Source: Thelephora terrestris
Lineage: Eukaryota > Basidiomycota > Agaricomycetes > Thelephorales > Thelephoraceae
NCBI GenBank assembly: GCA_015956445.1
Contig: WIUZ02000001.1
Span: 372,001 to 436,000 of the forward strand
DNA: 64,000 nucleotides
Direction of reading: 5' to 3'
Below are positions 46,304 through 58,473 of the stretch, one piece after another. A model generated the notes under the pieces. The model saw nothing but the letters and a program-made list of their open reading frames with translations. It was not told where the DNA came from and ran no database searches. A program made the position numbers and the translations under genes. Positions within the stretch are counted from its first letter, which is position 1. Each line of letters begins with the position of its first letter.

Positions 46304-48086
46304 GTACACGTTCCTTTGCGGACTTGACTTCGTGCGGCACACGTCCTCCCTCATTCACCCTTTTGTGGATGAGGGGAGACTCGTGGTTACGTTCTTTGTT
46401 ATCGCACCATGACTTTCTTGGACCTTGCTGACGAACCGCCGTTTGCGATCAGCCGAGTCAACCTACCCGCTCTGACCCAACATTGATTCCTCCCTCACCG
46501 TCCAATGGTGCCGATCTTACGAACTCACGAAACCTCCCTCCCGCTCTGTGTGACTGGTTTACAACATGTGCGACTAGACTGGAACGACGTCCTGTACGGG
46601 TAGTGTAACTTTTCCTTCCTCTTCGTCACAGGGCACAGTTTTATCTTTCTTTTGTTCGCCTTTGTGACGATTAGGGTTAGACTCTTTCAAATTGGGTTGT
46701 TTCGTTGGGATTACATACGTATGCACAGTCGACATCATCTCGACGATCTTTCTCTTTTTCCGCTTTGCTTCGTTGAATGAGAACCGTGATTCATTTCAGG
46801 CTATTGGGTCAATCGAACATCTGGAGCTTACTTGGACGGTCCTGCAAGTGCACATGGAGGAGGTTCCAGTAAACGCTGTATCAGAGGGACGTTGTAACTT
46901 GACGGTCTTTGAAAGCACCCTGGATACTGATCGCCCCTTTCATGGCTATTGGGCGAACGCGTTGTCAATGACCGACTAGGCTCTCACAAGGACGGGGTAA
47001 ACGTTTGCGGCCTTTCGAAGAGGCAAGTCACATGGGACGGGGTTCGGCAACAAGTTTAACAGGCGGAAAGTTGAAGTTGAATCCGGCGCCTTTACATTGG
47101 ACTGTACATACTCGCTCCCACCCCTGGCCACAGATAAGATTCGTCTCAGGTGGCTTTGAGTTTGATCGACGAGGTAGATTAGGTGCTCCCCCTTCCACTT
47201 GTCACTGAGTGAGTTGGGGAGGTGCGCCCTTATTTGGGCCGCGCCTTGTGCCTAATCAGGAAAGGAAGGCGCGGGACATTCATTCAATTGAATGGATCGA
47301 AGCAACCGCGATCTTCGCTTCAATTCGGACGTTTTTCTCTTCCCCTTTGTTGAGTGTTCGTTTCCGTTTTGAGAAACAAGCGAAGGACCGGATCGAGCTG
47401 GCCATTGAGAGCACCTACACCCACCGCTCTCCTAGTGGTCTGTAGGCTCAAAAGGCGGCGAAGTAGCATCCTAGGACCCACACTCATGACGACGGTCACG
47501 GATTGAGTGTGGTACTTGCAGCGAGGGACGTGTACTATGTGCGCCTATGTCCGTGAAACCGAAAAAGGAAACAGGGTCCAAGCAGCGCGACGCCCGCCAT
47601 CTGGATCCGAACTCGACAAGGCCACGAAATTGGAAGGGAACCGAAAGATTGGGGCTTGGTGGTGGGGTAGTTTGCGCTATACTCGACTTGACATCCCGAA
47701 CGCGCCGGTTTTTTAAGGTTCGTTGATATCCATCACCTCTCTCGCGAGTCTTATAACAATAAGGATGGTCACCCTATACAATCCCTCGTGCCCTCCCCCT
47801 CCATCCCCTCCCAGTCCGTTCTCTTTTGTGTTTTCTCCAAATCTCACTTCTCGTTGGCATTATAGGCTTGGAGTGAATCACCCGCACTCCGAGGTTTGAG
47901 AGTTCCGGCGGCATATACAGTGTTGTATCACCTTCCCACTCTATCGTCATTGTATTCTCTATACTCCCCTCCGCATCCGCCCTACATTGAATACCGGAAC
48001 CATCGAATCGTTTATCCGCACCGCACAAGGCGTTTAGGATTTCCCTCAGGCCACCGGGCGCTTCCCTTCCCCTCCAAGGCTCGAAA
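46304..48086. other. No supported gene
   Basis: Short plus-strand frames at 46692-46979, 47005-47208, 47209-47445 and 47507-47716 lack domains and clear splice partners. They could be fragments of a decayed copy. The region upstream of 48087 should carry the receptor promoter. Confidence 0.45.
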
Positions 48087-49767
48087 ATGACGGCCGTCAA
48101 CCACCTGTTCACCGTCTGCGCTCTCTTCGCGTTCACCTCTGCGTCCGTCCCCCTCACCTGGCACCTCACCGAAGCCTCGAGCTGGAACGCTGGCACGTGT
48201 TTGTTCATTTTCTGGAGCGGCCTTTCCTCTCTCGTCTGGTTCGTTAATTCTATCGTGTGGGACGGGAATATCGTCAATTGGACACCGGCGTGGTGTGATG
48301 TCTGTGAGTTTTCCGGCTTCATCCTCGCTGTATTCCCTTCTTCGGGTGTGCTGAGAACGTATTATGCAGCTACCAGAATTGCGATCGCAGCTGTCGTTGG
48401 GATCCCTGCCTCGATGTTGGCCATCCAAAGGAGGATTTATTACATGGTCAGAACGTCTTCATCCAATGAAACGGTTAACCAGGTAAGCTTTTTTCTTTCG
48501 CCAAGGCCCACTTTGGTCTAGCGGATCGACTGATCATCCACCGCTTTGTGATCGAAAACAGAGACGCCGTGCGCTCGCGATCGATCTTCTCATTGGCTTG
48601 GCCCTACCGATCTTGAACATGATCCTTTGTGAGTTTAACCTTGTCTGTTTTCGTAAAACCCTACCTGACGCACGCGTCGGCAGCTGTCATCGTCCAAGGC
48701 CACAGGTTCGATATCCTCGAAGACGTGGGATGCTACCCGGCGATCGTCAACACTTCCTTGACCTATTTCCTCGTCACCCTCTGGCCGATCTTTATCGGAA
48801 TCGCCGCACTCGTCTTCACGGCCCTGAACCTCTCTTACGCCCGAAACCACCGTCACTCCCTCGACTCCTGGCTGGAATGCACTCCATCCCAACTCCTCAC
48901 CTTCTCCTCGTACCGCCGTCTCGTCATCCTCGGCTTCAGCGCGTTCGTCCTATCCTTCTGGCTGTCCGTCCAAGATCTGGCTTTGCAGATCACCGCCGGG
49001 TCGGTCGCCTGGCCGGGTTGGACCGTCGTGCACGCCGATTTCGGAAGGGTCGATCAGGTCCCTCGTGGGATCTGGGCTGCGGGCGGGAAGGATTCCGGGT
49101 TGGCGGTTGAGCTTCGGAGGTGGGTTTCCGTCTGGTGCGCGTTGAGCGCGTTTGCGCTCCTTGGGACTACGAGGGAGGCTGGAGAGAGGTATAGGGCTTT
49201 TGGAAGGATGATTTTGAGGGCCGTTGGAGGGAAGAGCGATCAACGGGGTGATGGGAGCGGTGATATTAAGAGGTGAGCGTGCGTTTTTTTTTGTGTTACT
49301 GGGGCTCTCTGCTGACCTTTTGGGTTAATTGGGGTAGTGGGGACGTCGTCAAGGCTTATTACACGCACGAGGAGATCGTGCTTCCGATCGTGAAGAAACA
49401 CCAAGAGCTATTCCCTCCTCCGTCCCCAACGTCTTCGACCCCTTCGATCTCACGTACGCCCTCTGTGAAGATCCAGCCTACTTCCCTCACCTCGCCTTCT
49501 TCGACTCCGTCACCGGCGTCGAGGTCGACAGGTACGGTGCCTGAGCCGAGGTTGTCTCCGTATGGGCCTTCGTACGGGACGAGGGCTGCGATCCGGCCGG
49601 AGGATGTTGGGAGGAAGGCGAGGACGCCGATGACGCCTACGAGCCCTGGGTTTGGAGGTGGGGACGCGCTTGGGGCGCTGTTGTCGTCGAGTTATAAGAA
49701 TAAGAGCAGGGAGAGGGACGGGAAGAAGGAGAAGGTGATGCCGAAGGTGATGATGACTCCGTTTTGA
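48087..49767 (+). CDS. STE3-type pheromone receptor 1, 471 aa
   Basis: Starts at ATG 48087. Exons are 48087-48303, 48370-48482, 48562-48628, 48684-49272 and 49338-49767. It is a seven-helix membrane protein of the fungal STE3 GPCR family: helices 1-2 with TWHLTEASSWNAGTC and WFVNSIVWDGN, the W(T/A)PAWCDV motif at the first splice, the basic RRR-ALAIDLLIG loop, and VQGHRFDILEDVGCYPA in the extracellular loop. A Pro/Ser/Thr-rich cytoplasmic tail follows. It should bind a farnesylated peptide pheromone at the plasma membrane and signal through a G protein. It may be a mating receptor or a receptor-like paralog. Confidence 0.9.
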
Positions 49768-52047
49768 GATGTTGTCGTCTCTTGTTGGCTTTCTCGCTCG
49801 CTCGCTCTCTGTCTGGACCGTTCTCTTGAAGGCGAACTATCGTCTGTTCAAGCAGGTACGGCTTGAAACCACACACATGGGACCCATGCATAGAATCTCT
49901 ACCCCCACTGCTGTGAACATCGACTCTCCTTTTTCGTCCCCCCCTCCCCACCCCTTTCGTTGGCCGGCGCCGGTCTCACCTTCCATGTATCATATCTTGT
50001 TTCATCTAATATCGCACCCTCAACCACAGTCCCCGGCCTCATCCATGACATGGGACCGGCTTTCAAACGATATGCGTATATATATGCGTATTTATATACT
50101 TGCTCCTCTCCCCGAGGCCCACACCTTTTTGTTTTGTTTGTTGAAGAAACAACTTGGAAACTAAAATCTCTCTCCCAACTAAATTTCCCTCCCTCCCTCC
50201 CCTAGTGTATCATTATCGGGTTTTTTCTATATACTTTTGGTTTGTCTCTTTCTTGGAAATTGGGTGAAATGAAATTATCACACACGAGCCTGTCTCTTTT
50301 AGCGCACGACCTAGCAGTACGTGCGTGAATGCGTGGGAGACTGGGGAGCGACTTGCTGTGAAGTAAGTAACTCTCCGGACCACTTTGTGTGCACTTTCTA
50401 TACCGATTTCATGGGGAACCCGGCGGCGGGAATTATCCCCACGTGCAGTAGTAAAGTGTAACTTTCAAATAACCAAACTCCTCGCGCCTGAACGGTTTTT
50501 ATTTTTATTTTTATTGCGCTTTGGGCAAATTGGACGAATTCACCGACCGCCCACTCGGACTCCCTCGGCGGTTTTTTGTTTGACCCGGGTGCGGCGGGAA
50601 TGTTCACCCACCAGGGATTTTGAACTCTTTGTTGAGTTTGATCGCTCTTGTGCCTTACCGTGAGCCGACGCCGAAGTTCAGAACGTTCAATCGGGAAGGG
50701 TTTTTTCTTTTCTTTCTTTTCGGAACCTAAAATGCGCCCGCGCGTTATATCGTGTATAGTATACGCTTGAGCGGTTTGCGTGTAAGATAGGATCGTGGAG
50801 AGTCTGGTGGGAGCGAGCCCACTGAGAGGAATGTTCCCTGCCACCGATCGCGTTCCTTTTTCTCTCCCCTTTGTGGGTGAGGAAGTACATGCTGGGTATA
50901 TGGAAAACCCCCACCCCACGCTATCTTCGCACGGTGGCATCTAGTATGCAAAGCATGGGGAAACCTCTCGGTTCTGGGAACGAAAGAAAGAAAACTAACA
51001 TGAGCTGAGAACAATGAGTCGCGTTTGCCACCCTCTCTCGTTGATCCGTCTCACCGGTCTTCCCAGACACAACGGGTGCACAAGCAAGTAGATACGATAT
51101 AGTTTCGTCGTGATCACTTAGGCCCAATTGGCATTCGAGGTGACTGTACGCGTCAGAATCACACACGTTCGAAAGGTCAAACACAGAGATACGGGGGAAA
51201 TACCGATGCATTCAAGCATAAGCATATGTACGGAAACACGTAGGGGGTAGGTACTAAGTATGGCTACACGAGGGGTTTTTTTGATAAAGAGAACTAATAG
51301 CTGGGGAGGGGGGGGATATCAACCACCGCTGCCCTCTCTCTGCAATACGCGCTCATCTTGCTCCACACCAATTAGTGATGGGAGGATGAAGTGTAGCGTT
51401 CTCGAGAGAGGAAGGTGGGTGAGCGTCACGGATGTGGCGAGAGCCACGGGGAGTAACAGCGAGTATATAGATACATATAGGCGTGGGGCGAAAAAATATT
51501 CCGCCCGAAAGGCGATCGCCTCCCGTTGTGAAAGGTGTGTGTTTCTCGCGTGTGCGCCTCTTCTCCTCCTTATGGGTGCAACCCCAATCTTCCAGGGAGG
51601 AGAGCGGAGCCCAAGGTATGTATGAGGGGCCCACGAGTTAACGGGATGTTGGGCGGGTGGCGAAAGGACCGCTTTCGGAATCGGAGAGGGAGGGTTGGAT
51701 GAAAGGGGGGGGGGGGGGGAAAGAGGAGGTGTATACAGAGAATGCCAAGGGAGCGAGGGTGACAACAAAATGGCGACGAGAAACCATAATCGCCATCCCC
51801 GCCCCACACAGCGAAAACTAATAAAACGTCGAACGAAAAAAAAATGATGTAGGATTCAGTGGTTTGGGTGCACATATACGGAGAGGAGGAGGGGAAAAAT
51901 ACAGTTGCGTGAGAGGGAGAGAGAGAAACGGTTCGTCCAAGAAAGTTCTATACGGATTATTACCCCCCGAGACCGTTCACGAAGGTCGAAGGGTGGGCCG
52001 ATGTCGGGGGGTGAAGGGAAGAGGGGGAGGAATTAGGCGGCGAGAGC
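49768..52047. other. Intergenic between convergent receptor genes
   Basis: About 2.3 kb with no supported gene. A g-homopolymer lies near 51706-51720. I scanned both strands for Cys-x-x-x-stop ends of pheromone precursors and found only implausible matches. Confidence 0.5.
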
Positions 52048-54297
52048 TTAGACTGTGTCGTTGACCGCGTAGGTGTGCATGACCATGGCCGGGTGAGGTG
52101 GGTTCCCCGAATACGTCGAATAAATCGACGGACTGGACAGGAACGAGCTCACGCTCGGCGAAACCTCGTTCGTATTCTTGTCATCGCTCACGTCGGTAAC
52201 CGGACTCCAAGACACTTGCGAGCCACCGTTGCTCCCCTTCGCGGGCACGAGAACAGGTCTCCTACCAGTCCGCACCTCCTTCAGTTCCGGCAGGGCATTG
52301 ACTGGGAGGGTACCCCGCTGGCCGTGTACAGGCGGCAAAGCTCGAGGAGGCGGCGGAGGCGTAAAGGTGGGAACGGGTGGCGCACCAAAGATGTACGCGC
52401 GATCGCGGTTCGTGATCGTCATCTTCGCGAACGTAGGAGACGGTTGCCGAACGCAATCGATGTACGAGTCTCGGTTGTCTCCCTTCAGCGTCGAAGTAGG
52501 GGAAGGTGCGAGCGTAGGGGATGGCGAAGGACTGGGAGGGATCGAAGTGGGTGGACGTGGCCAGGCGGAGATACTGCTCAGAGTTGTTGTCCTCTGCCTA
52601 CTAGGGGGGTCAGGGAGCGGCACAGACGATGTAAAGGTCTCTGGCGTGGCTGGGAAACCTTGGGACGGAGGTCGAAGGTGCTTATCGACTTTCGTGGTGT
52701 CGACCTTCGAAACAGGCTGTTTCCGGATCAACTGCTGAGACTCCGCATGAATGTCCAGGTCCACAGCGGACTGAGACATCGGGGACATTATGATCATTCC
52801 GACACGTCCCAGCGCCTGCTTCCCAGTCGGGGACAAAAGGTAATCCTGCGTCGACGCCGCGAAGGACGCGTCGTTGTCTTCGTCGCTCGAGGCCGAATTG
52901 GTCGGGGAAGGGTATCTCAAAGCGGGAGAAGGAATCCTCAATGGGAAAACCTTGGCTTTGTGCTTGAAACTCGTCTGCCTCTTGAGAGATTCGGCGGACT
53001 TGAGGGTATCATCCCAACCGGACTTGAACGGATCATGGACCGCCTTTGGAGGAGCCGTCAAAGGCACGACAGCGACGCCGTCCAATTGCCTATTTCATCC
53101 GATCAGCATACAGATCGCGAAGAAGAGGCAAAAAAGAAGCGCGACAAAGTGTAAATGAAGGGGGGTGGGGTGAAGAAAGAAATGATCGAAAATGGAACAA
53201 GCTAACTTACTGAATTGGCAGGTCGAACTTTGGCTTCGGACTAAACAGTCCGATGACCCGCTTCTTTACGGCGATACAGAAGTGTTCTCCGGCAACCCAA
53301 CATTCCTTGGTGGAGGCAAAAGTCGCAACGAGCGCGAAAGAGGCGATCGGAGCCATCCACCAAATCACTTCCGTGCGGAGCCTTGCAATGGTAGCAGATT
53401 TCGACCTGTCCTCCTTGAAGAAAACCAGGACCGAATCGTCGTCGTGAACTGCGGTCCAGGAGGTGTAATTCAAAAGGCCGAATTCTCCGATCAGAGAGGC
53501 CATATCGAAGATGTCCGCGAGCGCGGTGAGGAAGACGACGAAGAGGCAGAAGCCGAGGAAACGGAAGAACATCGAGGTGGTCATCTTGGATCGGGGGTTG
53601 AGATGCTGGCTGAAGAACGAGCAGCGGCGATGATAGTTGTAAAACGAAAGACCGGCGTAAAAAACGGCGATTGCGCAAAGGAAGAGTGGGATGAGCCAGG
53701 TCAAGAACAAGGCTGGGGCCGATGGAAAGATGGCCGCTTGACACCCGAATTCCTGCACGAGAACGAATCTGCGATCTTGAACAACAAAATCTAGAGAAAT
53801 TGCGAATTAGATTGGGTTATCGCAGGAAGGTACGGCTGTATCGGGACTCACGTAGGATCGCGTATACCACAGGGATCACCAGGCACATGAAGTAGTGAAA
53901 CACCGATGTGAAGTATTTGTCACGGGGGTCGTACGAGACGTCCAGAGTAGAGGATACAATTTCGAGTTGACGGCAGACGCATAACGCTACAGCAGGTAAC
54001 GCCACTCGTAAGGCATATAAGATTGGTGTAACTTGTGGATCACGACGTGGATCAGACACGGTATTGATGTCACCGGCTTTCAAAGAGTTACTCACCTAGA
54101 TCGCACCATCCTTCAGCGCGAATTAACGCGTTGTTAGCCCACACAATGGCGTCGACACCTTGTATGATGTTACAAACGAGCAACCAGGCGATAAGGAAAA
54201 GGAAGGGAATGTTCCGCGACTTCAGATGAAGCGGGAGGATGAACAAGAGCGACAGCACGGCAAGGAAAGAGAGGACCGGAAGCTCGATGCGCGTCAT
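52048..54297 (-). CDS. STE3-type pheromone receptor 2, about 667 aa, long tail
   Basis: Starts at ATG 54297. Exons are 54096-54297, 53852-54031, 53211-53790 and 52048-53089; the sum is divisible by three. The seven-helix core has N-terminal helices (VLSFLAVLSLLFILPLHL, IVWANNALIRAEGWCDL), the loop VVQDRRFVLVQEFGCQAA, and LFLTWLIPLFLCAIAVFY. The cytoplasmic tail is about 350 residues and rich in Ser/Pro, twice the size of most STE3 tails. It lacks the exon pattern and the N-terminal motif shared by receptors 1 and 3, so it belongs to a different receptor lineage. Confidence 0.88.
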
Positions 54298-55445
54298 CCT
54301 TCTGGGCGGAAAGTTGAAAAGGAGGAGATGGTGGGTCCCCGAGGGTCGAGATACCTGAGGGAGGACTCTAGATGAGAAATGAAAAGGGGCGGGCGTAGTA
54401 CAGTTTCGACCGAGAGTGACATATGGACTGTATATGTATATAGACTTGAAGAGCACGGACGTCGCTAGCACTTTGCTACCCTGGCAGCTAAATTGAAAGA
54501 GAAGGCGAGGTCACCAGCGAACAATTGTAGCTCCAAAAACACAATAAAGGCATTGGAGCCAGACGAGCGGGGACACTTGGGCCGAGCCACGATTTCTTTC
54601 ATCTTCAGCGCCTCGGCACCGCATTCGCGTGTTCTGGAGAACAAGAGAACGACTGGATATGGATCGGCGCGTCCATCCGAAGAGGGAGGACCTTTTGTAC
54701 TTCCTAATTAGGAACCCCTCGTGGATTGCGAGGGTGAAAGGCGGGATGCCTGATGCGGATGCGGGACGTCGAAAGAGCCCTGATTAGATTACGTCGCAAC
54801 AGACGGTAGAAATAAAGTGGTAAGTGCGTCAGATACTCATCAGGGCGGCGGAAGTTGGTAGGCTGAACCGTGAAGTTCACTTTGAGCGAGTCACGTGCGT
54901 TGGTGGGAGGTACGTCCGTTGCGGGTGCAAGACAATCGGATGGGAGATTTCGAGTACCGGTGATAGAGGTCAAGGATTAATCTAGCCCAGATATAACCAG
55001 CGATATGACCAGTGACCGCCAGCGGTGCCGGGCAAGTACCACAATAAGACAGGTGGAGATGTAATGATGAGGGTGGCACTCGGGAGACGATAAATAACGA
55101 GGGTGGTGTCAGATGGGTTGAATTCAATCCCCCCCCCCTCCTTCGACTATAAGCCGACGCCTTCCACTCTGCAATGGTGCGCTTTGCCAACTCAGTAGCC
55201 GCTGGAGTTCGCGATGACGATGGATGACATCAACGATCGTGTGATGGGGTCGGAGACTGCCGAACTGCGCGCGGATGGCCACAAACCAGCGATCATCGTA
55301 ACAGGAGGCTTCCGTCTCTTGGCTCTGCGACCTCATCTCGCTCGACACCCATCCAGCACATGCCACCCACTTCTCCCCTTCACCCCTTCTGACGCTGACA
55401 CAGTACCACTCACGCTTGATAACCCAGTGATTCAAAACAAGCACG
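54298..55445. other. Divergent intergenic region
   Basis: About 1.15 kb between receptor 2 (minus) and the membrane protein gene (plus). No supported gene. A g-run or c-run occurs near 55130-55140. A Cys-Asp-Val-Ile-stop end on the minus strand at 54784-54798 has no usable start. Confidence 0.5.
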
Positions 55446-56996
55446 ATGCCCAGTGTTCTCTCCAACGGAAAAGGGGTTGATACTTTTATCGCATCTGCGA
55501 CCATCCCGATGACAGAAAAACTTTCCTTCCAATGTTCCCCAGAGGGAGAAGGGGACACCGACGCGCGGCCGTCGATTTCAGACTCAGACTCTGAGATAGA
55601 CCACGACCTTGCGGATGGAACTCATAGTGGTAGTATGGGTAGTGGAGACGGAAAGGCGACGCAGCAGGAGGAAGCGAGGCACCGTCAGCGCAGCAAAGAG
55701 CCGGCTGGCAAACCCGACTCTCAAACAAACGGATTTACCGCCCGTCCGGTCGACCAGCTCCACGATCAAGCCCCTTCTTCACCATGGAGGGACCTCGACA
55801 TGTCGGTCGTCATATCGATCCTCACTCCTCTTCTATCGTGGGCCTTCGGGAGGGAATACATGAAAAACATCCTCGTCGCCATCTTCCTCATCTACTATCT
55901 TCATCAGTTGATTGAAGGTTCGTGCACACGCGGTTCGACTGAATTTACCAATCTTTAGTTGACTGGCACCGTTTCTCTAGTCCCATGGCAGTTGTACCTC
56001 TCGTCGCGCAGGAGGCGGCCGGCATCGGGGATACCAGCTCCCCAGGTATCAGACAAGCATATCGCCGAGCTTGCCAGCGCTGAGCTATGGCGTCACGAGA
56101 TGTTATACCTTTGCCTTACCGCCCTGGCCCCTTTCCTGGGGGTATTCCTCCTCAGGACCGTAATCTTGACGATAACTGGGGAAGACGCGGCACCTTGGTT
56201 CAGCACGACTGTTTTCGTTCTCGCCAGCTCGCTTCGACCATGGTCGCACATCGTCTCGCGTCTACGTCATCGCGTGCGTGATCTGCACGAGGTCATCCAT
56301 TACCCCTCTCCCGAATCGCAACTCATCGCCGACTCCCGTATCCGAGCCATCCTTGACCACGTCGATGAACTGGAACGGGAGTTAGACCGGGTCAAACGGA
56401 CAATGGTACTCGGGCACGCCGTTAAGGAAGCTCACGACGAGATCTTCGACGCTCTGGAGGACGTAGAGAGGTCGGTGAAGAAGCAAGACAAAAAGGTTGA
56501 AGTGAACAAGACGCTTACGGAGACCCGCCTGGCTGACGTGGAGTCAATCATAATCCGACTCGAGACGGAGGGGAGGACACTCGACCAACCGGGGTTTGTT
56601 CTGATGCGACTTCTCGCAGACCTCTTCTGGCTGCCGCGTCGCCTTTGGGACGTTTTGCCATTCACCCATCTTCCAAAATTGACCGCTGCGACAGAGAAAG
56701 GGAAAGGAAGTACAGTCACGCCTAACTACCACACTTATTCGCCCCCGTCCAGACGACCACCACGTCTCGAAACCATTCCGGAGAACGGTGATCCGAGCGC
56801 TGTCTTTATCCCCTCGAATAATGGGAACTTGCCAAGGACCTCCTTGAGGCGCAGACGGCCCACTCGCTACCCCGAATCACCGAAGGAACCCGACTCACCG
56901 CTTACGCTGTTTTCTCAAACTGTCTTGTTGCCATACCACTTGTCGCTTCGCTTGCTCACTGCCCTCTTCCCTCCCATTAAAGCTGCTATCTCCTGA
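55446..56996 (+). CDS. Conserved-looking membrane protein with coiled coil
   Basis: The open frame starts at ATG 55446; an alternative start is 55509. Exons are to 55917 and 55981-56996, with one 63-nt intron joining HQLIE/VPWQLYL. The N-terminus is acidic and polar. Hydrophobic segments follow (MSVVISILTPLLSWAF; ILVAIFLIYYLHQLI; LYLCLTALAPFLGVFLL), then a strong heptad region (HVDELERELDRVKRTM … VNKTLTETRLADVESII) and a basic Pro-rich tail. It is likely anchored in an internal membrane. I do not recognise the family. It sits between receptors 2 and 3. Confidence 0.7.
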
Positions 56997-58473
56997 ACGT
57001 CGAGCCTTTCTCCGTATCTACCTGTATTCTTTTCGTTTGTGTCTTCTAACCGCCGCTCAGGATATATGACGTTCGTGTATTTCGTGGGTTTATTTTCGTT
57101 CATCAAGCCTTGAGTAAATTCGTCTGTATGTTCCCGGCAAAACCCGCTAACATGTATGATCCATTGTCATCCCAAATTCGTCTCCCATGCTCGACCACAA
57201 ACGTCCCACTTTCATACATCAAAGCCATTCAGAAGAAACTAGGCCTTGTTCGGCTAGGGGTAATTTGACGAGCCGATGATGCAGCTCTTGCTTACGCGTT
57301 TTACGTGCGCATTGCTCAGTCATTTTCGCGTTTACAGTTGACAACTTGAATGGCGTCTCGGTCCGGCGTCACCTACTCACCGGCTCGATCCACTCAGATT
57401 GTTGTGGAGCATGTTGTGGTAGATCTGTGGCTGAGTGTAAACGCCTTTCACGGTGAGACCACTGTGGCTAAACTAACCGCATCAACCCCTGGTTAGCGTG
57501 TCGACCAAAGGCTCCGCGAATCCATCTGGTACTACCTCCTGTATTGCCTATCTGGAACAACGGATATTTCCCGGGGCTACCGCATCATGGCCATTCGTGC
57601 AGGCTCGTGGATTCGTGATCGGTGTTTAGCCAAAGATCAGTTCGTGAGCCATCCTCCCATTCATTTGCTCTCCCGACCACAACTGCTTCCGTAAGGGGCA
57701 AGGGTGTGCGGGCTGACAGCTGACAGTGACACTCAAGCGATTAGATTGGCATAGTCTGCGGCTGAACGTCGGCTTACGAAATTTGCGAGTGGAGGCACGT
57801 CCTCTCATCAGCGCGCTTTGATGTGGTTCAATCAACTTCGCGCACTGAACTGGGCGGCCGCTCTTGACCAACGTACGCTTCTGAAGTAACAGCACTGAAG
57901 AAGTGAACGCGTCAAGGGTAGACACGTTGGTATCGAGCGAAGCCAGGGAGTCGCGGCTGTCGCTACCATCAGTGAACCTTTTTTCTTTGAAGGTGCCGCA
58001 CCGGACCGCTCCCTTTGGTGTAAATCGGTTTCAAAGCGAGCCTCTCTTTACTTGTGTACAGGTCACACTTTGAGTTGGGAACCGTTGCCCGATTTTTAGG
58101 CGATCGAGTTCCGCGCCGGATCTCCCCGCAAGAGGCATTTCCATTTTTGGAAGAAACGACTGGCCATTTATGGAAAGGTGAAGGAGGTCACCTTTGCGGT
58201 AAGTTATTCTCAAAGAGTGAATTGCTCAAAAATCCACCCGAGGAACAAAGTAACACCCCATTTGGCTCAGTAACTTATAAAGTGCTCCTTTATATCAAGG
58301 ATGCGCCCTCTTCCCCGTGGACCGATATCCGTCTTTTCCTCTTCCCTCCCTCTCCACCCTCGTGTCGGGGCATCAATCCCTCAGCTACCGAGTCTCCGAC
58401 ACGTGCATCAGACTAGCCAAAAGACTTTCGTATTTCTTCTCTCCGGCAGCTTCAAGAAATACAACAAACGAGG
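56997..58473. other. No supported gene
   Basis: About 1.5 kb. The frames at 57626-57925 (minus) and 58054-58416 (plus) show no domain. The last about 250 bp are CT-rich and likely the 5' leader and promoter of receptor 3. No CaaX-type small ORF was found on either strand. Confidence 0.5.

Noticed and set aside
47774-48322. 182-codon minus-strand ORF over the start of receptor 1
   Set aside because: It is a shadow of the receptor's first exon; the plus-strand reading has clear STE3 motifs and matching introns.
50641-50663. ORF ending Cys-Ala-Leu-Pro
   Set aside because: Pro is not a usual CaaX end, and the upstream protein lacks pheromone-like features.
52075-53154. 359-codon plus-strand ORF opposite receptor 2
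   Set aside because: It is a low-complexity Arg-rich shadow of the receptor tail on the other strand.
54784-54798. Possible pheromone CaaX end (Cys-Asp-Val-Ile-stop, minus strand)
   Set aside because: An in-frame stop lies a few codons upstream with no ATG, and Asp is not an aliphatic residue at that position.
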